From Clostridia bacterium (GTDB taxonomy: Bacteria; Bacillota; DSM-16504; Desulfitibacterales; Desulfitibacteraceae): 15,533 bases of DNA. The translations under genes and the position numbers were made by a program. Numbering within the stretch: position 1 is the stretch's first letter; each line of letters starts with the position of its first letter. Under the pieces are notes generated by a model that saw only the letters and a program-made list of their open reading frames with translations, did not search any database and was not told the DNA's origin. The stretch covers positions 1-15,533 of the forward strand of contig JAGXSK010000342.1 of the NCBI GenBank assembly GCA_018333845.1. Reading direction: 5' to 3'. Below, piece by piece: positions 1-5,711 of the stretch.

Positions 1-1224
1 CCTTGCTTTTATTAAAGCATTTTTATGTCTTATTCTTGTTATGACATAGTCTTGGTTTTGTACTACCTCCCCTTTAAAAACCATATTCACAAGTTCTTCT
101 TCTAAAAGATTTATTCCTTTCTTCTCCAGGGCAGATATTTCTATTATCTTCGCTGCTGGAAGCATTTTTGTAATTTCATATTTTAAGTGAACCCTCTTTA
201 AATCTATTTTGTTAATTATAACAAGTACTTTTTTGTCTATATTTGCTAATTTATCAATAAGTTTGTAGTCCTCTTCCGTTAAATACTGGGTATCATCTAT
301 AACAAATAATATTAGGTCTGCATCCAGTAACAACTTTTGACTTTTTTCAAGACCAATCCTTTCAATAATATCCTGTGTATCGCGAAATCCAGCGGTATCA
401 TTGATTCTAAAAAGAACACCCTTAATCTGGATGCTTTCCTCTATTATATCACGAGTAGTTCCTGGTATATCAGTTACAATAGCCCTCTCATCACGGGCAA
501 GGGCATTTAGTAAACTTGATTTCCCCACATTTGGTTTGCCAACTATAACAGTATTAATTCCTTCCCTGATAATTCTACCTGCATCAGATTCTTTAATTAA
601 TTCCTCTATATCTAATAAAGCTTCATCAATTAAATATTTCATATCATTTATGCTCATTGGCTCTATGTCTTCATCAGGAAAGTCTATCTCTGCTTCAAGG
701 TTAGCCAAAACCTTTTCAATTTTTTCATTTATTACTTTGATAGTTTCTTTTAAACCTCCATCAAGCTGCTTAACAGCTGATTTTAAACCGCTATCACTTT
801 TTGCCTTTATTATATCAATAATAGCCTCTGCCTGGGATAAATCAATCTTTCCATTTAAAAATGCCCTTTTTGTAAACTCTCCTGGGTCTGCTATTCTAGC
901 ACCTTTTTTTATGACAAGATCCAAAATTTTTTTTGTAACTATTACACCACCATGACAATGAATTTCCACAACATCTTCCCCAGTATAAGTATTAGGAGCT
1001 AGCATTGCCACCACCATAACCTCATCAATTAACTGGGCATTATCATATATTTTGCCTAAATAGAAATATCTATTTGCCAACCGATCTAGGCATTTTCCAG
1101 ATTTTGTTATAAAAATATCTTTTACAATATCTATTGACTTGCTGCCACTAATTTTAACAATAGCTATACCACCCTCACCAGGAGGTGTAGCAATACCTGC
1201 AACTGTGTCATCTATATAATGCAT
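1..1224 (-). CDS. mnmE: tRNA modification GTPase MnmE (TrmE), 3' end beyond the left edge
   Basis: This gene reads leftward and 408 codons are visible; the full protein is usually about 455-460 residues. MnmE works with MnmG to place the (carboxymethyl)aminomethyl group on uridine 34 of certain tRNAs. The N-terminus reads ATPPGEGGIAIVKISG, typical of the folate-binding domain. The G domain is clear: P-loop GKPNVGKS at residues 229-236, the IPGTTRD switch region, DTAG at 276-279, and NKID at 338-341. The missing C-terminus should hold the catalytic CxGK motif, which cannot be checked here. The start ATG at 1224 gives the family N-terminus and has GGTGG a few bases upstream; an in-frame TTG lies two codons earlier but fits less well. 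The gene is separated from jag by a terminator, so it probably has its own promoter. mnmG would be expected next to the left. Identity is very secure. Confidence 0.97.
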   Translation of the reverse strand, partial: MHYIDDTVAGIATPPGEGGIAIVKISGSKSIDIVKDIFITKSGKCLDRLANRYFYLGKIYDNAQLIDEVMVVAMLAPNTYTGEDVVEIHCHGGVIVTKKILDLVIKKGARIADPGEFTKRAFLNGKIDLSQAEAIIDIIKAKSDSGLKSAVKQLDGGLKETIKVINEKIEKVLANLEAEIDFPDEDIEPMSINDMKYLIDEALLDIEELIKESDAGRIIREGINTVIVGKPNVGKSSLLNALARDERAIVTDIPGTTRDIIEESIQIKGVLFRINDTAGFRDTQDIIERIGLEKSQKLLLDADLILFVIDDTQYLTEEDYKLIDKLANIDKKVLVIINKIDLKRVHLKYEITKMLPAAKIIEISALEKKGINLLEEELVNMVFKGEVVQNQDYVITRIRHKNALIKAR

Positions 1225-1285
1225 ATTCAACCACCACTTTAGATTTTTTGTTATGAAACCCCTCCTAAGAGGTCATATCTTTAAT

Positions 1286-1301
1286 ATATTATTATACACA
1301 A
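1286..1301 (-). promoter_or_regulatory. Possible -10 region for mnmE
   Basis: The minus strand reads TTGTGTATAATAATAT, which contains a perfect TATAAT about 65 bases upstream of the mnmE start and downstream of the jag terminator. No good -35 hexamer lies at the usual spacing. The same 16-mer occurs at 14591-14606 on the plus strand. The segment also contains TTATACACA (plus strand 1292-1300), which fits the relaxed DnaA-box pattern TTWTNCACA. The promoter assignment is an inference from position and the -10 match. Confidence 0.35.
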
Positions 1302-1343
1302 GTAGATACAAAAGAAAACTTGCTTTTCTCTACTAGTTCTTAT

Positions 1344-1409
1344 CGTGGCAGGTTGCCACGTCCTTGACCACAAATGCCTTGATTAGTGGTGCCGTGAACG
1401 GCATATGCC
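1344..1409. repeat. Palindromic, GC-richer intergenic element (candidate dispersed repeat or small structured RNA)
   Basis: Several inverted repeats lie back to back: CGTGGCA-GGT-TGCCACG at 1344-1360, ACCAC/GTGGT at 1367-1371 and 1386-1390, TGCCG-TGAA-CGGCA at about 1390-1403, and the perfect palindrome GGCATATGCC at 1400-1409. The segment is visibly richer in G and C than its surroundings. No reading frame or known RNA family was recognised. It lies between the jag terminator and the presumed mnmE promoter. A second copy is not present in this window. Confidence 0.5.
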
Positions 1410-1423
1410 TGATACGTATAATA

Positions 1424-1455
1424 AAACCCAGCAATACCATTACTGGGTTTATTTT
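1424..1455 (-). terminator. Rho-independent terminator downstream of jag
   Basis: AAACCCAG (1424-1431) and CTGGGTTT (1443-1450) form an 8-bp stem. A short AAT/ATT helix may continue inside the loop. The structure starts five bases after the jag stop codon. On the minus strand the 3' side reads GGGTTTTATTAT, giving a modest U-rich tail. It closes the rpmH-rnpA-yidD-yidC-jag cluster before mnmE. Confidence 0.7.
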
Positions 1456-2076
1456 CTATCTTTTTAAGCTAATTACCACTTTACGATAGGGCTCATCGCC
1501 CTCACTATAAGTCTGGATATCATTTTTACTTTGTAAGGCAGTGTGAATTATTCTTCTTTCATGGGGATTCATGGGTTCAAGAACTATACTCTTATGTGTT
1601 TTCTTAACTCGTTCATACAGCCTATTGGCAAGTCTTACCAGTGTCTGTTCTCTTCTGCTCCTGTAACCTTCAATATCTAATATAATTCTAATACGATTTT
1701 CAATTTTTTTCTGAACAGCCAGGTTTGTTAGATATTGAAGTGATTCTAAGGTCTCACCTCTTCGTCCAATTAATATGCCAATGTTTTTACCCTTAATGTT
1801 GATATAGACATGATCTTCCCTGTTCTCAACTTCATACTGTACATCAACCTTTATTTTTCTGGTTACGAAACTTAAAAAATCCTTGGCCAATTCAACAGGG
1901 TCAACATTCTTTGTAACCTTAACTTTTGCATCTTTAGAGCCAATAAAACCTAAAAATCCCTTACTTCCTTCTTCTACGATTTCAATCTTAACATCTTCTC
2001 TGGTAGTCTGCAGTTCTTTAAGAGCCTTCTCAATAGCTTCATTAATAGTCTTCCCTGTAGTTTCCACTGTTATCAT
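1456..2076 (-). CDS. jag: RNA-binding protein Jag (KhpB/EloR, SpoIIIJ-associated)
   Basis: The 206-residue protein has the full three-part Jag architecture at normal length. The Jag-N domain is at about 1-52 (KGFLGFIGSKDA at 39-50), a type II KH domain at about 75-135 with the IGRRG loop at 103-107, and an R3H domain at about 140-206 with the R174-xxx-H178 motif. Family members bind RNA and, in streptococci and other Firmicutes, affect cell elongation; the name reflects linkage to the sporulation gene spoIIIJ (yidC). Its ATG overlaps the yidC stop codon (ATGA, 2073-2076), which implies translational coupling. A strong AAAGGAGGAAG lies upstream, inside the end of yidC. A terminator follows immediately. 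Identity is secure; the cellular RNA targets cannot be inferred. Confidence 0.96.
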   Translation of the reverse strand: MITVETTGKTINEAIEKALKELQTTREDVKIEIVEEGSKGFLGFIGSKDAKVKVTKNVDPVELAKDFLSFVTRKIKVDVQYEVENREDHVYINIKGKNIGILIGRRGETLESLQYLTNLAVQKKIENRIRIILDIEGYRSRREQTLVRLANRLYERVKKTHKSIVLEPMNPHERRIIHTALQSKNDIQTYSEGDEPYRKVVISLKR

Positions 2077-2771
2077 TTGGAACCAACTTCCTCCTTTTTA
2101 GCTGCAGAACGTTTTAAAAGCATCTGCTCAAATATCCCAGCAATACTATACATCAACCAATATAAAGCTAATGCAGCCGGAAATGTTCGACTAATCCAAC
2201 CGATAAATAAAGGCATAAAGTACAATAAAACCTTTTGACTAGGATTTTGTTCAAGGGTAGCAGCACTCATGGTTACCTTCTGTTGAAGAAATGTTCCCAA
2301 AGCAACCAGTATGGGAAGTATATATGGATCTGGCATTCCTAAATTAGGTACCCATAGAAAACCTGCATGGGCCAGGTTTACATATTCTGGAGCTAACTCT
2401 GGGTCAAAAAATACACTTAAAGCCTTAAACAATGCAAATAAAATTGGCATTTGCACTAAAATAGGCCAACAACCAGAAAATGGATTTGCATTATGTTTTT
2501 TATATAAATCCATTATCATTTGCTGGGATTTTTGAGGATTGCTTTTGTGCTTCTTTTGAATTTCCTGAACTTCAGGCTGTAGTTCCTGCATTACTCTCAT
2601 TGCTCTAACCTGTTTTACTGTTAAAGGTAATAATACTATTTTAATTGTAATTGTAAATAGGATTATGGCTAATCCGTAACTTGGAAAACCTAAAGATAGT
2701 GTTATTTCGTAAAAAAATTGAATTGACTGTGAAATAAATCTTTCTAATGTACCCATTGTTGTTCCCTGCAT
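2073..2771 (-). CDS. yidC: Membrane protein insertase YidC/Oxa1 (SpoIIIJ type)
   Basis: YidC inserts and folds membrane proteins, alone or with SecYEG. The 232-residue protein has the Gram-positive short form: a first membrane helix near 33-52, a cytosolic helical hairpin (about 55-95), the family segment NPFSGCWPILVQMPI at 96-110, and further hydrophobic helices to about 215, with a basic tail. The positive groove residue, Arg in E. coli and Bacillus, is Lys44 here (TITIKIVLLPL), so charge is retained. No lipoprotein signal with a lipobox Cys is seen, unlike Bacillus SpoIIIJ. Start choice is uncertain: ATG 2771 has its GAGGAGGTG (2797-2805) 25 bases away with a small hairpin between; the in-frame ATG at 2756 has AGGGA six bases upstream and may be the true start. 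The gene overlaps jag by four bases. Confidence 0.96.
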   Translation of the reverse strand: MQGTTMGTLERFISQSIQFFYEITLSLGFPSYGLAIILFTITIKIVLLPLTVKQVRAMRVMQELQPEVQEIQKKHKSNPQKSQQMIMDLYKKHNANPFSGCWPILVQMPILFALFKALSVFFDPELAPEYVNLAHAGFLWVPNLGMPDPYILPILVALGTFLQQKVTMSAATLEQNPSQKVLLYFMPLFIGWISRTFPAALALYWLMYSIAGIFEQMLLKRSAAKKEEVGSK

Positions 2772-2849
2772 TCTGACTAATCAGATATAACAGGTTCACC
2801 TCCTCTAAACTGTAGAGTGAAACTTGTGAAACAAAATTATTTTTCAGGA

Positions 2850-3059
2850 CTATGGAGGATCATATCCTCCTGGATGAAAGGGATTGCATTTAATTATTCT
2901 TTTTATTGCTTTGAACAAGGCAACAACTAGTCCATATTTATGTAAAACTTCTATAGTATATTGGGAACATGTTGGATAAAATCTACATTTTCTCCCAAAT
3001 AGAGGAGATATATATTTTTGGTAAAGCCTTATTATTTTAACTAATAGCTTTACCATCAC
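2850..3059 (-). CDS. yidD: Membrane protein insertion efficiency factor YidD
   Basis: This is a 69-residue protein of the YidD (DUF37) family, thought to help YidC-dependent insertion at the inner face of the membrane. The family signatures are complete: an amphipathic N-terminus (IIRLYQKYISPLFG), the Cys-containing CRFYPTCSQY at about residues 25-34, and the closing HPGGYDPP. The first codon is GTG at 3059, directly followed by ATG at 3056; either is possible. Both overlap the rnpA stop codon, so translation is probably coupled to rnpA. GAGGT lies 8-12 bases upstream. The order rnpA-yidD-yidC is the common one in bacteria. Confidence 0.95.
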   Translation of the reverse strand: MMVKLLVKIIRLYQKYISPLFGRKCRFYPTCSQYTIEVLHKYGLVVALFKAIKRIIKCNPFHPGGYDPP

Positions 3060-3381
3060 AATTCAACCTCTTTTAATTTCCCAACTACTTCTTTTTCGAC
3101 CTGTTGATAGGAAAATCCTTTTATTTTTGGCCTTGCAATAAAAATATAATCATAATTATGTGGAAATAATTCCATGTTCTTTCTACAAATCTCTCTTAAT
3201 ACTCTTTTTATCCTATTCCTGACAACTGCATTACCAATTTTTTTGGATACACTAAAGCCCATTTTCGTATGGTCTGATCTCTTATAATAAATGACTACTG
3301 ATCGGCCAACAATGGTTTTCCCCTGTGTGTAGATTTTTTTAAAATCACGTTTTTTTTTAGTCTATATTTTTTCTGAAGCAT
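3056..3381 (-). CDS. rnpA: Ribonuclease P protein component RnpA, apparent one-base frameshift in an A9 tract
   Basis: RnpA is the protein cofactor of RNase P, which removes 5' leaders from pre-tRNAs. From ATG 3381 (GGTGGT eight bases upstream) the frame reads MLQKKYRLKK and then leaves the family sequence, ending after 28 codons. In the -1 frame, right after nine A's (plus strand T's 3350-3358), the expected RDFKKIYTQGK begins and continues to the stop at 3056, including the RNR motif in VVRNRIKRVLRE. The two parts joined give 108 residues, normal for RnpA. The span is 326 bases, one short of a whole number of codons. The longest ATG-started frame, from 3262, has only 68 residues and lacks the conserved N-terminal helix and strand. 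An assembly or homopolymer error, transcript slippage or ribosomal frameshifting would all restore it. The gene is normally essential, so simple loss is unlikely. Confidence 0.9.
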
Positions 3382-3453
3382 ATGTGTGACCACCATTTAA
3401 CATTTTTTACTAGTTTTAGTATTACCTGTAGATATAATTCTAATCAACAAGTT

Positions 3454-3476
3454 AAAAGGCCACTTAAAGCGGCCTT
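3454..3476 (-). terminator. Hairpin directly after rpmH (weak terminator or attenuator)
   Basis: AAGGCC (3456-3461) and GGCCTT (3471-3476) form a 6-bp stem around a nine-base loop. On the minus strand it begins one base after the rpmH stop and is followed by TTTTAAC. The U-run is short, so it may terminate only part of the transcripts. That would set a high rpmH to rnpA ratio from one promoter. Confidence 0.5.
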
Positions 3477-3477
3477 A

Positions 3478-3612
3478 TTAAGCACTTAATCTCTTTCTTC
3501 CCTTACGGCGCCTGTTTCTAATAACATTTCTGCCAGCCTTTGTTGACATTCTACTTAAAAACCCATGAATTCTGCTTCTCTTGCGCTTTTTGGGTTGATA
3601 GGTCCTTTTCAA
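3478..3612 (-). CDS. rpmH: Large ribosomal subunit protein bL34
   Basis: The 44-residue, very basic protein starts MKRTYQPKKRKRSRIHGF and ends RRRKGRKRLSA, which is the complete bL34 sequence at its usual length. It is part of the 50S subunit. The start codon is TTG at 3612, with AAGGGGG about nine bases upstream; no ATG fits. rpmH next to the origin and divergent from dnaA is nearly universal in bacteria. It is driven by a consensus promoter about 50 bases upstream and is followed at once by a hairpin. Confidence 0.97.
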   Translation of the reverse strand: MKRTYQPKKRKRSRIHGFLSRMSTKAGRNVIRNRRRKGRKRLSA

Positions 3613-3663
3613 GTTAAAACCCCCTTCTATACCAAATACCTTACTAATTACACACGTATTAAA

Positions 3664-3692
3664 ATTATAGGATACACTTTGTTAACTGTCAA
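3664..3692 (-). promoter_or_regulatory. Consensus sigma-A promoter of the rpmH-rnpA-yidD-yidC-jag cluster
   Basis: On the minus strand there is TTGACA (3692-3687), a 17-base spacer, and TATAAT (3669-3664). Both hexamers and the spacing are perfect consensus. Transcription should start near 3657, leaving about 45 bases before the rpmH TTG. This is the strongest promoter match in the window. Confidence 0.9.
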
Positions 3693-3802
3693 GGATTGAT
3701 GTAGTAAATTCAAAAAAAAGAGTATATAATTGAAAAAAGATAATATTTTCCACAATCTCATTATATTTTTGACCTTATCCCATTATTAAACCCATACTTA
3801 TA

Positions 3803-3831
3803 TTGAAGTTGTTGATAATTTTTGATAGTAT
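3803..3831 (+). promoter_or_regulatory. Possible dnaA promoter
   Basis: TTGAAG (3803-3808), a 17-base spacer and TAGTAT (3826-3831) form a reasonable sigma-A promoter pointing at dnaA. It would give a long leader containing most of the DnaA boxes. In such AT-rich DNA chance matches are common, so this is tentative. Confidence 0.3.
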
Positions 3832-4142
3832 TATCACAGCATTCCCTTCTTTTTTTCTCATGTACATTTCATCAAAAATTAGAAGTTAGGTTTTTTCACA
3901 TTCTTTATAGTTTTTCCCTAACTGAATTTTTTATTCACATCATAACATAGATTTATTTTCCGCAATCACCACATTTTTATTTATTTTCAAGTTTTTCGAG
4001 CTGTGGATAACATTGTTAATATTATCTATTTTTAGATGCAAAATTTTTGATTTAAGTTTAAAAATCCTATATGGCTCAATACTTTTATTTTTTATCAAGT
4101 TATCCACATTTTTATACACAATTTCTATTGGGAGGGTATTTG

Positions 4143-5537
4143 ATGGATAAGTCGCTGGACAAAATATGGAACAAAACACTAGATATTTTAAGCTCTGAAT
4201 TAAGTAAGCCAACCTTTGAAACATGGCTGAAATCTACATACCTGGCATATTTTAATAAAAACGTAATGATAGTATCTGTACCCAATGAATTTGCTAAAGA
4301 CTGGCTGCAAAGTCGCTACTACAATATTATAAAAAATACTCTGGAACTAATTGTAAATAAAGATATTGAGCTATATTTCTACCTACCCTCAGAAATAGAA
4401 GCATATATAAATGATAATGGAAAATTACAGGCTGAAGAAGACTATCTTTACACAAGTTCAGATGATAAAATATCCTTTGATTATTTCAATATTGGCAAGC
4501 CTGTAAATAGCATATTATCCTTTTTAAACCCAAAGTATCAATTTGATTCATTTGTCATTGGTGACAGCAATCGTTTCGCCCATGCAGCTGCTCTAGCAGT
4601 TGCCGAGGCACCAGCTAAATCATATAATCCACTTTTTATTTACGGTGGTGTTGGTTTAGGAAAAACTCACCTGATGCATGCAATCGGCCATAAAGTTTTT
4701 TCCATTTATGCAAATCTTATTATACTTTATGTCTCTTCTGAAACCTTTACTAATGAACTTATTAAATCTATTAGAGATGACAAAACCGTAGAATTTAGAA
4801 ATAAATATAGAAATATTGATGTTTTATTAATAGATGATATTCAGTTTTTAGCTGGTAAAGAAAGAACACAAGAAGAATTCTTCCATACATTCAATTCTCT
4901 TTACGAGGCTAACAAACAAATAATTATTTCTAGTGACCGACCCCCAAAGGAAATACCTACCCTTGAAGACAGGCTTAGATCTAGATTTGAATGGGGACTA
5001 ATTACTGACATCCAACCACCTGATTTAGAAACTAGAATAGCTATACTTAGCAAAAAAGCCAGGCAAGAAAACATAGATCTACCTGATGAAGTTTTGCTAT
5101 TTATAGCAAAAAAAATTAAATCTAATATTCGTGAATTAGAGGGTGCATTATGCAGAATAGCTGCCTATGCTGCTTTTGAAGGCAAAAAGATTGATTCTGA
5201 GCTAGCAGAAAAGACACTACAGGACATTTTTACTACTGATAAAAACAAAAAAATTACAATTAGTCTCATTCAAGAAACTGTAGCCCAGTACTTTAACATA
5301 AAGGTAAATGAAATAAAGGGTAAAAAAAGGACAAAAAACATAGCTTACCCACGTCATATTGCAATGTATTTATGCAGAGCACTTACAGATAATTCCCTCC
5401 CTAAGATTGGAGATGGATTTGGGGGCAGGGATCATACTACTGTATTACATGCTCAAGAAAAGATTGAAAATGAACTAAAAAACGATACAGAATTACAAGA
5501 CTGTATTAAAAAATTAAAAGAATCACTTTTATCTTAA
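4143..5537 (+). CDS. dnaA: Chromosomal replication initiator protein DnaA
   Basis: This is a 464-residue AAA+ ATPase that binds DnaA boxes and opens the origin. Domain I is at about 1-80 (IWNKTLDIL and the W-containing helix region), followed by a short linker domain II. Domain III carries Walker A GGVGLGKT at 168-175, Walker B LLIDDIQ ending at residue 234, sensor I near SSD 263-265, the arginine finger in RLRSRFEWGL (R281), and sensor II R330 in NIRELEGAL. Domain IV ends with the DNA-binding signature GGRDHTTVLHAQEKI at 427-441. The ATG at 4143 has GGAGGG (4131-4136) six bases upstream. A frame extending to an ATG at 4071 would add 24 residues but overlaps two DnaA boxes and lacks a ribosome-binding site. 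Length and all key residues are normal. Confidence 0.98.
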   Translation: MDKSLDKIWNKTLDILSSELSKPTFETWLKSTYLAYFNKNVMIVSVPNEFAKDWLQSRYYNIIKNTLELIVNKDIELYFYLPSEIEAYINDNGKLQAEEDYLYTSSDDKISFDYFNIGKPVNSILSFLNPKYQFDSFVIGDSNRFAHAAALAVAEAPAKSYNPLFIYGGVGLGKTHLMHAIGHKVFSIYANLIILYVSSETFTNELIKSIRDDKTVEFRNKYRNIDVLLIDDIQFLAGKERTQEEFFHTFNSLYEANKQIIISSDRPPKEIPTLEDRLRSRFEWGLITDIQPPDLETRIAILSKKARQENIDLPDEVLLFIAKKIKSNIRELEGALCRIAAYAAFEGKKIDSELAEKTLQDIFTTDKNKKITISLIQETVAQYFNIKVNEIKGKKRTKNIAYPRHIAMYLCRALTDNSLPKIGDGFGGRDHTTVLHAQEKIENELKNDTELQDCIKKLKESLLS

Positions 5538-5711
5538 TGTGGACAACTAGTAACTAAAATAGAAATTTATAAACATCATTATCCATTACTAAAATGACCT
5601 ATACTATTAGACATACTATCCTTTTCCACAACTTCACAGACCTTACTACTATTACTGCTATAAAAAGAATCATTTTATTATATATATTATAATTATTATT
5701 TGGGAGGTTAA
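5538..5711 (+). other. Origin unwinding region: DnaA boxes, DnaA-trios and AT-rich DUE
   Basis: The gap between dnaA and dnaN has TGTGGACAA at 5538-5546 (overlapping the base after the dnaA stop) and TTTTCCACA at 5622-5630. Twelve bases after the second box come six triplets, TTA CTA CTA TTA CTG CTA (5643-5660). Read on the other strand these are 3'-GAT-5'-like DnaA-trios. A nearly pure A/T stretch follows (5661-5700). Box, trios and AT-rich DNA in this order and orientation match the basal unwinding system described for Bacillus subtilis. This is therefore the likely melting site. Confidence 0.75.

Larger units (their letters stand above)
3613..4142. other. oriC: oriC: rpmH-dnaA intergenic region with DnaA boxes
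   Basis: This 530-base AT-rich gap separates divergent rpmH and dnaA and contains no convincing gene. Perfect DnaA boxes are TGTGGATAA at 4002-4010 (minus orientation) and TTATCCACA at 4100-4108. Sites with one or two changes are TTTTCCACA at 3746-3754, TTTTTCACA at 3892-3900, TTATTCACA at 3931-3939 and TTATACACA at 4112-4120. The cluster nearest dnaA lies just before its ribosome-binding site, as expected for autoregulation of dnaA by DnaA. The rpmH promoter also lies in this gap. This corresponds to the upstream half of a bipartite Firmicute origin. Confidence 0.85.

Noticed and set aside
401..955. Long open frame on the plus strand (184 codons)
   Set aside because: It lies wholly antisense to mnmE, whose frame has all GTPase motifs. 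The translated product is serine- and isoleucine-rich without recognisable features, as expected for a shadow frame.
3262..3264. ATG at 3262 as the true start of a 68-residue RnpA
   Set aside because: The upstream in-phase sequence encodes the conserved RnpA N-terminal half (RDFKKIYTQGK and onward). A protein without it would lack part of the fold, and no ribosome-binding site precedes this ATG.
3331..3349. Hairpin GATTTT-AAA-AAAATC as a frameshift-stimulating structure in rnpA
   Set aside because: The stem is almost entirely A-T and too weak to stall a ribosome convincingly; transcript slippage or a sequence error explains the A9 tract more simply.
4071..4142. 24-residue N-terminal extension of DnaA
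   Set aside because: The segment covers a perfect DnaA box and the ribosome-binding site of the ATG at 4143, has no ribosome-binding site of its own, and does not resemble DnaA domain I.
3940..4224. 94-codon minus-strand frame in the origin
   Set aside because: It overlaps DnaA boxes and the 5' part of dnaA, has no ribosome-binding site and no similarity that I recognise; it arises from AT-rich sequence.
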